Assembly: GCA_905221455.1 (NCBI GenBank)
Contig: CAJNDF010000006.1
Span: 62,001-126,000 of the forward strand
Origin: a bacterium
GTDB lineage: Bacteria > Bacillota > Bacilli > Lactobacillales > Streptococcaceae
Length of the DNA stretch: 64,000 nucleotides
Direction of reading: 5' to 3'
The notes below the pieces were generated by a model. It worked only from the letters and a program-made list of their open reading frames with translations. It ran no database searches and was not told the origin of the DNA. Shown here piece by piece: positions 27,245 through 35,836 of this stretch; within the stretch, counting starts at the first letter, position 1, and each line of letters starts with the position of its first letter. Both the position numbers and the translations under genes were made by a program.

Positions 27245-28442
27245 ATATCTTATTTTTCCTATACTCATCTAAAATATTTTTAACAACTTTGGTTACTGCT
27301 ATTTCTTCTTTATCCCATTTACTATGTTGCTCATCTCCTTCATAGTTGTAACCCAAACAAACCTTCTCACTTTCTTTTTTTATTTTTACAAGAATATCAG
27401 TTCTATTTTCTTCAATATATACTTCAATAGCTTTTCTTTCATCATCGCTATAAAATACAGGAATTAAGCTTAAATGTCGTCTCCATGCATCGCCATCCTG
27501 ATTAAGTAGTTCCTTCAACAAATACATTAGCTTAATTTCGATAGAATCATGCAAATAATAGTAATAAGTAGAATTTAATTTTATATCTTCAAATCCGTTA
27601 GAAAATTTTAAAAAATTATACTTTGGTTGAACAGACAACCCTCTATATTCGTCAATATAATGCGAGCTAAATTCCAATAAGATTGTTTGGTGATACTTTA
27701 TGCGTAAAATCTCCCATGTGCTTCTTGTATTGGGATGAATGAGTGCATAAACTGGAGCTTTTAGTTCATCGTTCTGTGGATCATCAACTAATTCCATAGT
27801 ATATTCAGGAAATTTCTCATAGTACCAAGAACGAGTTTCATAATTCCCCTTCATCTCAATCCAATGATCGTGGTCAGTTATATAGTTAATAACACGTTCC
27901 TTAGGGAAAGGAGTTAATCCAAATCTAAATTCGAATAGTTTTTCAATATCGCCTATTTCTGCCTGACTATCAATGGCAGTATTCTTAGAACCTTTTCGAA
28001 CATAAATTTGATTTTCTCTAACTTTACTATATTTTTTAGTTATATAGAATGGAACCTTATTTGATTTTTTTATAATTAAAACATCTAAATTCCCATCATT
28101 TACAGTTCGAAATTCAACTGTCGGAATTATGTCTCCAGCCCAAGTCAAATTTTGTAAAAAATCTTGATAATTTTCTTGTGTCCACTTATTCGAGAATTGC
28201 TTAACTCCTGTTATCTTAACGGGTTTATTTTGGATTCCCATTATAATGTACGCGTCTCGGTTACTTAAATTATTTGCCATACAAATAATATCATGTAGAA
28301 GGTCATTCTTCTTTTTATTTTTTTCTTCTTTACTTTGACCTTCATAGAAATATGGTTTTTCTTTAAAATCCCAATATTCCCCTTCTGTTTCTTGATAAAA
28401 AAATTCTCTTACAATATCTTCAATTTCTTGATTCGTTATCAT
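27228..28442 (-). CDS. AlbA_2 (Schlafen-like) domain protein
   Basis: 404 residues. Residues about 20-165 look like the AlbA_2/SLFN domain (PF04326): EGEYWDFKEKP, then HDIICMANNLSNRDAYIIMGI, VKITGVKQF, and KVRENQIYVRKGSKN. The remaining ~240 residues match nothing I recognise. Bacterial proteins with this domain are often linked to phage defence or regulation, and some Schlafens cleave tRNA. The gene starts with an excellent AAAGGAG inside the HEPN gene (23-nt overlap) and ends within the hsdS start, so HEPN, AlbA_2 and HsdS are translationally coupled. Function in this setting is unknown. Confidence 0.75.
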   Translation of the reverse strand: MITNQEIEDIVREFFYQETEGEYWDFKEKPYFYEGQSKEEKNKKKNDLLHDIICMANNLSNRDAYIIMGIQNKPVKITGVKQFSNKWTQENYQDFLQNLTWAGDIIPTVEFRTVNDGNLDVLIIKKSNKVPFYITKKYSKVRENQIYVRKGSKNTAIDSQAEIGDIEKLFEFRFGLTPFPKERVINYITDHDHWIEMKGNYETRSWYYEKFPEYTMELVDDPQNDELKAPVYALIHPNTRSTWEILRIKYHQTILLEFSSHYIDEYRGLSVQPKYNFLKFSNGFEDIKLNSTYYYYLHDSIEIKLMYLLKELLNQDGDAWRRHLSLIPVFYSDDERKAIEVYIEENRTDILVKIKKESEKVCLGYNYEGDEQHSKWDKEEIAVTKVVKNILDEYRKNKIYEKTK

Positions 28443-29466
28443 AAAATCTCCTTTTAATTTTTACCCTCTTAGAAATCCCTTTTCTTCTCAAACTTTTTAT
28501 CCTAGCTTTTTTACTATTTCTAGTTTTTAATACATATAGTTGCTCAAAAAACGAGTAAGCTAAAATTGCTTTCTGAACCATTAAATAATTCACATTCTTT
28601 TCATCAACTAAACCATGCATAAATAAATTTCTATTTAATGGGAGTGTTTCTTCATCATATTCTTCACCTAAGTTCTCAAATCTCTTGAAAAGATTTATCT
28701 CCCTAAAACCTTTATCGTGATATTCAGAAATATATGCAATATGTGAAATTAACTCTTTTAAGAATTCATCATGATTTAAAGAATCTATAAAATTTCTAAA
28801 CGATTCATTCGAAATTTTAATTTCAGATTGCTTTTTCTCTTGTTCTTGTAGTTGGAGTTTAGCTAGTACATTTTCAATTCTTTCACAACAAAACATGACC
28901 ATTGTTTTATACATTTTTAATTGTTCGAGATTTTGTAATTGTTCTATCTCTCTGTAAGTTTTAAGTGATTTAGGGACGAAATCATAAACTGTCCTACCAT
29001 ATTCTTCTTCCCATAATGATAGATATTCCATCAATACAATATTAGCTTCTTTTTGATCTTCTATTTCATATGGTCCCATTTCATCAATGAATAATAACGG
29101 AGGATAGATATCAAAGTGCAAGAATTGTGCTATTTTTCTTTTATCAAGTTCCTCTAAATCTTTTTTATATTTTTCAAAATCAATAGAAGAAAAAGTATTA
29201 ATTAATGATCGAAACGTATAGGAATAAGACTCTCTTATCTTATCAATCACTGAAAGCATTGGACGCAAATCTATTTTTGGAATCACTATTTGCGACAATA
29301 TTTTTGAATACGTCTCAGCAATTGGTCTTATACTCTCGGTGATAACTGAACTGATTTTTTGAAATTCATCTCTTGCTATTTCTAAATCCAGAAACTCTGA
29401 TTTTAGTTCTGAAAAGACTTTTTCTGACTCCTTTTTATTTTCTTCCTCACTATTACAACCTATCAT
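28420..29466 (-). CDS. Uncharacterised protein with a C-terminal HEPN-type RNLFMH motif
   Basis: 348 residues, no family recognised as a whole. The C-terminal third contains LPLNRNLFMHG (Arg-279 to His-284), the Rx4H arrangement of HEPN ribonucleases, followed by YLMVQKAILAYSFFEQLY, the helix that usually closes the fold, and finally a Lys/Arg-rich tail. The N-terminal two thirds are helical and charged. HEPN proteins with this motif include anti-phage and toxin RNases, so an RNase effector is plausible but not shown. I prefer the ATG at 29464-29466, which has GAAGG eight nt upstream, over the one at 29479-29481. First gene of the cassette, AT-rich, with its own promoter. Confidence 0.72.
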   Translation of the reverse strand: MIGCNSEEENKKESEKVFSELKSEFLDLEIARDEFQKISSVITESIRPIAETYSKILSQIVIPKIDLRPMLSVIDKIRESYSYTFRSLINTFSSIDFEKYKKDLEELDKRKIAQFLHFDIYPPLLFIDEMGPYEIEDQKEANIVLMEYLSLWEEEYGRTVYDFVPKSLKTYREIEQLQNLEQLKMYKTMVMFCCERIENVLAKLQLQEQEKKQSEIKISNESFRNFIDSLNHDEFLKELISHIAYISEYHDKGFREINLFKRFENLGEEYDEETLPLNRNLFMHGLVDEKNVNYLMVQKAILAYSFFEQLYVLKTRNSKKARIKSLRRKGISKRVKIKRRFYDNESRN

Positions 29467-29547
29467 AAACTTTACCTTCATTACAATAATCTATATATTA
29501 AAAAACAAGTTAAGTCCAATAACAATTCTAAATAATTACTTACTAAA

Positions 29548-29556
29548 ATTATACCA
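29548..29556 (-). promoter_or_regulatory. Extended -10 promoter of the HEPN-AlbA_2-hsdS-KAP cassette
   Basis: Minus-strand TGGTATAAT about 80 nt upstream of the HEPN gene and just after the DUF6261 terminator. It suggests the cassette, including hsdS, is transcribed separately from hsdR. Confidence 0.6.
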
Positions 29557-29565
29557 CGAATCCAC

Positions 29566-29597
29566 AAAAATCCCCTTAGAAATCCGCTTCTAAGGGG
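29566..29597 (-). terminator. Terminator of the DUF6261 gene
   Basis: Perfect 10-bp stem CCCCTTAGAA / TTCTAAGGGG with six-base loop, followed on the minus strand by ATTTTTG, six nt after the DUF6261 stop. Confidence 0.9.
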
Positions 29598-29603
29598 TTG
29601 TCT

Positions 29604-30374
29604 TTATACTGCTGCTTGGGCTGCTTGGGCTGGTTCTGCTGGTTTTGTCTTTTTATCTTTCTTGCTACTAGTGATGAGACGGCGCTTGCTGTCTCGGATG
29701 CTATTGAGTTCCTTGAGGAGTTGAGTCAGGTGTTCCTTTTCAGGATAGGCTTCTGCACTGGCTGCGGTATAGCGCATAAAGAGGTCGTAGCTAGTCGAAA
29801 GTTCGGTACGGAGTTGTCTGGTCTTGCCAACTTCCTTGGCAGACTTGTGAGCACGCGCCTTACTTTCCACTTGGTCATATTCCTCTTGAGCATTGACCAC
29901 CGCTGTCAGCATAGGGGCTAGTCCTAGACTGGTCACTGCCTCATGATAGGGTGTTTCACTAAGCGTTTTGAGCAGGCTCTTGATTTCTGCCGTTTCCACA
30001 TCGTTGCTGTGCTTGGTAATTTCCTTATACTTGGCAAAGACTGGTTTCAGAGTCTCATGAGCTTCTTTGAGCTTGGCATCCTTAATCTTAGCAAATCCTC
30101 TATGAAGGGTAAAGAGACCGACCAAGGCACTATCACGATTGCGATCAACTTCTGTCAGATTACTAGATTCTTTCGTCTCCACCGCCGCAAGTTGAGCTTG
30201 AAAATCATCTAGCTTGGTCTTGAAGGGTTCTAAATGTTTGGCATACATCCCTTCATCCTTATTTGCCTTAGAAAAAGTCGCCAAACTTTGATGAGTATCA
30301 ATCATCAGGCTCTCAAACTCACGGTTGGTAAAGTTGCTGTAACTAAGCGGGCGAATAGCGTATGTTTTTGTCAT
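29604..30374 (-). CDS. DUF6261 family protein
   Basis: 256 residues starting at the ATG at 30372-30374 (MTKTYAIRPLSY), with GAAAGGA upstream; 16 codons of extra open frame before it are not coding. The protein is helical, Lys/Glu-rich, has no membrane segment and ends in a low-complexity tail KKDKKTKPAEPAQAAQAAV. The beginning YAIRPLSYSNFTNREFESL matches DUF6261 as I remember it from Bacteroides and streptococci. Function unknown. It lies between the hsdR terminator and its own terminator, in one transcript with the small membrane protein. Codon composition looks like the core rather than the AT-rich cassette. Confidence 0.7.
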   Translation of the reverse strand: MTKTYAIRPLSYSNFTNREFESLMIDTHQSLATFSKANKDEGMYAKHLEPFKTKLDDFQAQLAAVETKESSNLTEVDRNRDSALVGLFTLHRGFAKIKDAKLKEAHETLKPVFAKYKEITKHSNDVETAEIKSLLKTLSETPYHEAVTSLGLAPMLTAVVNAQEEYDQVESKARAHKSAKEVGKTRQLRTELSTSYDLFMRYTAASAEAYPEKEHLTQLLKELNSIRDSKRRLITSSKKDKKTKPAEPAQAAQAAV

Positions 30375-30399
30375 GATGGTATCCTTTCTATTTAACAAA

Positions 30400-30615
30400 T
30401 CATTTATTGTCTTCTTTATCAAACAAAGACTGGATTAGTTCTGGAAGATAGACCTGTTTTTGATCTGTTTTTACAATACTTCCTTGTCTATCAGGTTGAA
30501 TCAAAGGTCTATCCTTAAATACAAAGACTTGCAACAATGCACAGACCAACAATACAATTCCAATTACAGGAAGTGACCATAGTACACTCTCCTCATCATC
30601 TCTAACTTTCTTCAT
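30400..30615 (-). CDS. Small single-pass membrane protein, unknown
   Basis: 71 residues from the ATG at 30613-30615, which follows AAAGGAGAAAAATTG. A charged N-terminus (MKKVRDDEES) leads into one hydrophobic helix (about residues 13-31, SLPVIGIVLLVCALLQVFV) and then a hydrophilic tail. No family is recognised. It is 25 nt upstream of DUF6261 and probably transcribed with it. Its position inside an hsd locus suggests a link to defence, but nothing in the sequence shows one. Confidence 0.65.
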   Translation of the reverse strand: MKKVRDDEESVLWSLPVIGIVLLVCALLQVFVFKDRPLIQPDRQGSIVKTDQKQVYLPELIQSLFDKEDNK

Positions 30616-30744
30616 CAATTTTTCTCCTTTAAGTTGATACATCAATTCTAACAGTTTTCCAAACCATTTCGACTCCCATCCGCTCAACTGTCATTATTTC
30701 CATCTAAAATGTACTTTTCAGGACAAATCAGACATTTGCAAATT

Positions 30745-30792
30745 AAAAAATCCCTATCTGACTAGATATACATACCGTCTATCAGATAGAGA
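30745..30792 (-). terminator. Terminator of hsdR
   Basis: Minus-strand TCTCTATCTGA and TCAGATAGGGA form a stem around an 18-20-nt loop and are followed by TTTTTT. It stands about 210 nt past the hsdR stop, after the repeat array. Confidence 0.75.
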
Positions 30793-30817
30793 CTCTTACT
30801 ATTTTTAGATTTTAGCC

Positions 30818-31002
30818 TTTCTAGCTTTAGAATACATCTAAACTTTAGGAAAGACAACTATTCGAAAGCTAGAAGACTTCAAAACTTTCTCAGATAAGTC
30901 ATTCGAAGCTTAGAATACTTTTAAATTTATGGAATTACAATCATTCGAAGCTTAGAATACATATAAACCTTAGTGAATAGACCTATTCTAAGTCTCGAAG
31001 AA
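30818..31002 (-). repeat. Five-unit tandem repeat, 42-bp period, in the hsdR 3' untranslated region
   Basis: Conserved 18-bp cores at 30818-30835, 30860-30877, 30901-30918, 30943-30960 and 30985-31002, separated by 24, 23, 24 and 24 nt. The third and fourth are identical (ATTCGAAGCTTAGAATAC on the plus strand); the others differ at several positions. The interspersed sequence is degenerate but related (for example AAACTTTAGGAA, AAATTTATGGAA, AAACCTTAGTGAA). The array abuts the hsdR stop codon and precedes its terminator. The cores contain overlapping palindromes TTCGAA and AAGCTT. Function unknown. Confidence 0.85.
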
Positions 31003-33993
31003 CTATCTTCCAACCCTCAACGGCTCAATAACTTCCTCTACTAGCCGAGTATAGGCTTCCTTGATTTGTTTTTTATAGAGGAGAGGATTGAGGGCATCCG
31101 CTACCTCTAGTTTATAGTCTTGATAGCGCTGGCTCTTGGTCAACTGGCTTTCTCCTAGTTGTTTTTTAGCTCCCTTACGATAGTGTTCGACATAGTAACG
31201 GAGTTCATCCTCCCCGACATACCAGCGTTTGCTAAAGACTTGGATGTGTTGCTGGATGACAGCCTCGATCATCTGATCCAAGATATTTGCGATAGACTGA
31301 CCACGATAGCTTTCTGGATATTCTTGGACTTCTCTCCACAGTTCAGTGATAATCTGGGAAAGATTTGGATTAGTCTTCTCAAGACTCTGAATATAGTTAT
31401 CCACCGCTTCCTTATCTTGAGTGCTTAGGTTCTTTTCTTGACTCTGGCCTTGCTCGATCAGGCTTTGGATCAAGGTCAAGATATAGGCATAGTTGATCTC
31501 GTCCACTTGGATAGACTCCAGTTCATAGTGGATATCAAGTGGTTCACCATCGTCATCATCCTCTATTCGGCTTTTTAATTCTGCAAGGACATTTCGATAA
31601 AGACCCAGATACCTTTCCAACTTTTCTCCATCAAGTCCCGTCTTACTGTAAAGCCCGTCTTCATCGTACTCTTTATACACTCGGATAGAGGCTAGGTATT
31701 TATCAAAGGCTTGATAGGTTTTAGCTAGTTTCCTCAACTCAGGGGTAGAGACTTGCTCGAGATCTAGACCGTTCACATAGTCATCAGTAGCAAGATTTTT
31801 GAAATCACTGCAACTCCGTAAAAAGTTCCTCTTTTCCTCTTCCCAACTCGGAGCTAGGACCTCATTTTCTCCACCATTCGAGTAGAGTTTGAGGGCATTA
31901 TCCACTGCTTCCTTAAAGGCTAGGGGCTTTTGGAAGGTGATGATATGACCATAGGTTTTACTGGAGTCAAAGATCCGATTTGTTCGGCTAAAGGCCTGAA
32001 TCAAGTCCTGCGGTTGCATGGGATTGCGGTCAATAAAGAGAGTTGATAGACAAGGGGCATCAAATCCTGTTAAGAGACGATTGACCACGATAACCAAGTC
32101 CAACTGCTCCTTGCGATAGAGGTATTTGTCCTGTTTTCGAGCTAGACGGTTATTGACATCCGTATTAAATCCACGAAGATCCGCCATGGTAAAGTGGGTA
32201 TCAAACTCTTGGTTATAGTCCTCTAAGACCTGCTTCATGTGGTCTTGATTGACTCTTGACTCTTCTTCGTTTTCTGTGACGGAGTAAGTGATGGTCGCCT
32301 TTGGAAAGTCTGGAAGGACCTGCTTGACCCTCTCCGATACCTTGACACGTGTCTGACCAGCCTTGACTCTTTTGAGGAGATCATAGTAGGCCTGGGCTTG
32401 AGGAATTGACTTGACGGTCAGGATAGCGTTGTAGGTCTTACCCACTCCTTTTTGGAAGCCTAATTGTTGACGAGATTTATTGATAATGGCATCCAAGACT
32501 TCCAGCATATGCTCCTCATCCTCGTATACGGTATCTGGTATGTCATTTTCAGATTTATCTGTGATGAGGGTATTGCGATAATCCACCTTAAAGCCCAAAA
32601 CAGCTCCATCATGGATAGCTTCCTTAACTGTATACTCATGGAGACGGTCTCCGTACTGTTGCTGGGTGGTTTGGGCTAGGTCACCTACCTGCTGACGTTT
32701 ATTTTCCTTAAAGATAGGCGTTCCTGTAAAACCATACCAGAGCGACTGTGGGAAAAAGGCCTTAATATCTTTTTGTGTTTGAGGTGTTACAGCACGATGG
32801 CATTCATCCACGACAAAGGCCACTCGGAGGCCCCTGATTTTGTCCGCATCTCTTTGGTAAAGACCTTGTTCAAACTTACGCATCATGGTGGTAATTTTCT
32901 GGATAGTTGTCACCACGACACGCTTATCATTACTTCCTAGTCGCTTGACCAAATCATGGGTATTATCCGTTTCATCGATATCAATGACATCATTGGTCGC
33001 ATAAGAGAGAAATGACGAAGTGGTCTGTTGGTCCAAGTCCCTGCGGTCAACGACAAAGATTGTCTTTTGGATAGAAGGAATTTGAAGGAGATTCCGAGCT
33101 ACCTTATAGGAGGTCAAGGTCTTCCCTGAACCTGTCGTATGCCAGACATAGCCTGATGCTTGCTGGCGAGAGGCTTCTTGCACTGCTTCGATTGCATGAA
33201 TCTGATAGGGACGCAGGAGGATAAGAGCCTTCTTACTATCATCAAGGACAGAATACTGCATAACCATTTGGTGGGCACGAGGGATGGAAAGGACTTCGTG
33301 GGCAAAGCTGGTCAAGTTTGTCACAGGATGATTGTCCTTATCGACCCACTTGGTTAGAAATTGCTTGTTGAGTTTATTTTCCCTAGCTGCAGCGATATAG
33401 CGTGTATCTACTTTATTGGTCACAACAAACATCTGTAAGCTAGAGTAGATGCCACGGAACTTGCCTTCTCTATCATACTTTTTGATTTGATGAAAGGCAT
33501 CTAAAAAAGCAACTCGGGGACTTTTAAGCTCGATTTGAATCATTGGCAGGCCATTGATCAAGAGGGTCACATCTAGCCTGCGGTCTTGATCCTGAGGATT
33601 TATCTTGTCTCTCTCGACTTGATTGACAACCTCATAACTGGACTTACCAGCTGCGATATTGTCTCTCCAAATGACAGATAAACGGATAGTCCCCAAACTA
33701 GCATCTTCTCTCTGAACCTCAACCTTGGCAATGCCATTTTCGCCGACCAACCACTTGGCCGCATCATAGTAGCTAACAAAGTTCAGTTGATTCTTTATCT
33801 GGCGTTTTTCCTGTTCTGTCAGGGGATGATCTGCCAATAGCGCCACATTGTTCTGGGCTAGCTTTTCAAAGAAGTTTTCCCATAATTGCTCTTCTGTTTT
33901 GAGGTCTTCTCTATATGTCCATTGACTTTCCCCAGTTACCAGTTGGTTGATCAGTTGTTTTTCTATCTCCAGTTCTGGTTTTACCTGTATCAT
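31003..33993 (-). CDS. hsdR: Type I restriction-modification restriction subunit
   Basis: 996 residues. Cleaves and translocates DNA when the target is unmethylated. The nuclease site is [20 protein letters not shown], giving Asp-141 and ExK at 155-157. Helicase motifs follow: Walker A HTTGSGKT at 285-292, VVDECHR (motif II), GFTGTPIF (motif III) and [13 protein letters not shown] (motif VI). A helical C-terminal domain assembles with HsdM. AAAGGAGAG precedes the ATG. The gene is intact and transcribed first, ending in a repeat array and terminator, so it is not cotranscribed with hsdS or hsdM. Confidence 0.95.
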   Translation of the reverse strand: MIQVKPELEIEKQLINQLVTGESQWTYREDLKTEEQLWENFFEKLAQNNVALLADHPLTEQEKRQIKNQLNFVSYYDAAKWLVGENGIAKVEVQREDASLGTIRLSVIWRDNIAAGKSSYEVVNQVERDKINPQDQDRRLDVTLLINGLPMIQIELKSPRVAFLDAFHQIKKYDREGKFRGIYSSLQMFVVTNKVDTRYIAAARENKLNKQFLTKWVDKDNHPVTNLTSFAHEVLSIPRAHQMVMQYSVLDDSKKALILLRPYQIHAIEAVQEASRQQASGYVWHTTGSGKTLTSYKVARNLLQIPSIQKTIFVVDRRDLDQQTTSSFLSYATNDVIDIDETDNTHDLVKRLGSNDKRVVVTTIQKITTMMRKFEQGLYQRDADKIRGLRVAFVVDECHRAVTPQTQKDIKAFFPQSLWYGFTGTPIFKENKRQQVGDLAQTTQQQYGDRLHEYTVKEAIHDGAVLGFKVDYRNTLITDKSENDIPDTVYEDEEHMLEVLDAIINKSRQQLGFQKGVGKTYNAILTVKSIPQAQAYYDLLKRVKAGQTRVKVSERVKQVLPDFPKATITYSVTENEEESRVNQDHMKQVLEDYNQEFDTHFTMADLRGFNTDVNNRLARKQDKYLYRKEQLDLVIVVNRLLTGFDAPCLSTLFIDRNPMQPQDLIQAFSRTNRIFDSSKTYGHIITFQKPLAFKEAVDNALKLYSNGGENEVLAPSWEEEKRNFLRSCSDFKNLATDDYVNGLDLEQVSTPELRKLAKTYQAFDKYLASIRVYKEYDEDGLYSKTGLDGEKLERYLGLYRNVLAELKSRIEDDDDGEPLDIHYELESIQVDEINYAYILTLIQSLIEQGQSQEKNLSTQDKEAVDNYIQSLEKTNPNLSQIITELWREVQEYPESYRGQSIANILDQMIEAVIQQHIQVFSKRWYVGEDELRYYVEHYRKGAKKQLGESQLTKSQRYQDYKLEVADALNPLLYKKQIKEAYTRLVEEVIEPLRVGR

Positions 33994-34140
33994 ACTCTCT
34001 CCTTTGCTACATGTCTGCTCCCTTTATTATAGCATGTTTAGCCTCAAATTCCATCACTCTTCCCATGGCAAAAACACTCATTCCCCCTTTCTCCTCCAAA
34101 ATATGGTATAGTAGAATTATACTATCTAAGAGGAGTTTAC

Positions 34141-34758
34141 ATGTCACAGGATAAACAAATGAAAGCTGTTTCTCCCCTTCTGCAGCAAGTTATCAATATC
34201 TCATCGATTGTCGGTGGGGTTGGGAGTTTGATTTTCTGTATTTGGGCTTATCAGGCTGGGATTTTACAGTCTAAGGAAACCCTCTCTGCCTTTATCCAGC
34301 AGGCAGGCATCTGGGGGCCACCTCTCTTTATCTTTTTACAGATTTTACAGACGGTCGTCCCTATCATTCCTGGCGCCTTGACATCGGTGGCTGGCGTCTT
34401 TATCTATGGCCACATCATCGGGACTATCTACAACTATATCGGCATCGTGATTGGCTGTGCCATTATCTTTTATCTGGTGCGCCTATATGGAGCTGCCTTT
34501 GTCCAGTCTGTCGTCAGCAAGCGTACCTATGACAAGTATATCGGCTGGTTGGATAAAGGAAATCGTTTTGACCGTTTCTTTATCTTTATGATGATTTGGC
34601 CCATTAGTCCAGCTGACTTTCTCTGTATGCTGGCTGCCCTGACCAAGATGAGCTTCAAGCGCTATATGATTATCATCATTTTGACCAAGCCCTTTACCCT
34701 CGTGGTTTATACCTACGGTCTGACCTATATTATTGACTTTTTCTGGCAAATGCTTTGA
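34141..34758 (+). CDS. TVP38/TMEM64 (VTT-domain, DedA-like) membrane protein
   Basis: 205 residues with five or six hydrophobic segments (about 18-40, 58-78, 84-98, 100-118, 148-170, 176-200). The VTT-domain signatures FLQILQTVVPIIPGALTSVAG and IGIVIGCAIIFYLVRLYG are present. Relatives of this family flip or scramble lipids such as undecaprenyl phosphate or phosphatidylethanolamine; which lipid is unknown here. It has AAGAGGAG before the ATG, stands alone, is divergent from hsdR, and marks the right border of the island. Confidence 0.85.
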   Translation: MSQDKQMKAVSPLLQQVINISSIVGGVGSLIFCIWAYQAGILQSKETLSAFIQQAGIWGPPLFIFLQILQTVVPIIPGALTSVAGVFIYGHIIGTIYNYIGIVIGCAIIFYLVRLYGAAFVQSVVSKRTYDKYIGWLDKGNRFDRFFIFMMIWPISPADFLCMLAALTKMSFKRYMIIIILTKPFTLVVYTYGLTYIIDFFWQML

Positions 34759-34765
34759 GAATAGA

Positions 34766-34795
34766 AAAATCCGTTTGGTTTCCCAAGCGGATTTT
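34766..34795 (+). terminator. Bidirectional terminator between the VTT gene and scrK
   Basis: AAAATCCGTTTGG pairs with CCAAGCGGATTTT around TTTC. It can serve the VTT-domain gene and scrK, which converge here. Confidence 0.85.
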
Positions 34796-34800
34796 GTGCT

Positions 34801-35688
34801 TTATTTTGAAACTTCTTTTGCAAGAACAAAGTTCCCAAGTGTGGCAGAACCATTTCCTGCGACTGCTGGCGTCACGATGTAGTCACGCACATCTGGTACT
34901 GGTAGGTAACCATTGAGAAGAGCTGTAAATTTCTCACGGACACGGTCCAGCATGTGTTGTTGAGCCATGACCCCACCACCAAAGACGATTACGTCTGGGC
35001 GGAAAGTCACTGTGGCGTTGACCGCAGCTTGAGCGATGTAGTAGGCTTGAACATCCCAGACAGAGCTGTTAAGTTCAATGTTTTCACCACGAATACCTGT
35101 ACGAGCTTCTAGACTTGGACCAGCCGCAAAACCTTCCAAACATCCTTTGTGGAATGGACAAACACCGTTAAATTCTTTTTCAATATCCATTGGGTGTTTA
35201 GCCACATAGTAGTGACCCATTTCAGGGTGACCCACACCACCGATAAACTCACCACGTTGGATAACACCTGCACCGATACCAGTACCGATTGTATAGTAAA
35301 CCAAGTTTTCGATACGACCACCAGCATTGTTACGGGCAACCACTTCACCATAGGCAGAACTGTTTACGTCTGTTGTGAAGTACATTGGCACGTTAAGGGC
35401 ACGGCGAAGGGCACCAAGCAAGTCCACATTTGCCCAGTGAGGTTTTGGAGTCGTCGTGATAAAGCCATAAGTTTTTGAGTTTTTGTCAATATCAATAGGA
35501 CCAAATGAACCAACTGCAAGACCAGCAAGGTTATCGAATTTTGAAAAGAACTCAATAGTCTTATCGATTGTTTCGATTGGAGTTGTTGTTGGAAATTGTG
35601 TTTTTTCTACAACGTTAAAGTTTTCATCACCGACAGCACAGACAAACTTTGTACCGCCCGCTTCCAAGCTTCCATATAATTTTGTCAT
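34801..35688 (-). CDS. scrK: Fructokinase (ROK family)
   Basis: 295 residues. Phosphorylates the fructose released by sucrose-6-phosphate hydrolase. The ROK motifs are visible: LEAGGTKFVCAVGD at the N-terminus (ATP site), GTGIGAGVIQRGE, and the zinc-site CPFHKGCLEGFAAGPS; FGGGVMAQ and the C-terminal NGSATLGNFVLA complete it. It is downstream of scrA (148 nt) on the same strand and forms the phosphorylation end of the scr locus. Confidence 0.93.
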   Translation of the reverse strand: MTKLYGSLEAGGTKFVCAVGDENFNVVEKTQFPTTTPIETIDKTIEFFSKFDNLAGLAVGSFGPIDIDKNSKTYGFITTTPKPHWANVDLLGALRRALNVPMYFTTDVNSSAYGEVVARNNAGGRIENLVYYTIGTGIGAGVIQRGEFIGGVGHPEMGHYYVAKHPMDIEKEFNGVCPFHKGCLEGFAAGPSLEARTGIRGENIELNSSVWDVQAYYIAQAAVNATVTFRPDVIVFGGGVMAQQHMLDRVREKFTALLNGYLPVPDVRDYIVTPAVAGNGSATLGNFVLAKEVSK

Positions 35689-35836
35689 GATAAACCTCTT
35701 GTTTTTATTTTCTTTATTATAGCATATTTTAAAAATCTAAGTTTCTCAATTTTTTAGATTTTCCTCTGTAAATCTTACCATTCAAGCAAAAACGAACAAA
35801 CATGTCATTTGTTCGTTTTCATTTAGCTAGGAAAGA

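Noticed and set aside
30818..31002. CRISPR array
   Set aside because: Repeats of 18 bp with 23-24 bp intervals at constant spacing look similar at first, but only two cores are identical, the intervals are related to each other, repeats are too short, and no cas genes are near. A degenerate tandem repeat is a better description.
22307..33993. Phase-variable hsdS inversion system
   Set aside because: Only one hsdS gene, no inverted partial hsdS copies and no recombinase gene were found in the window.
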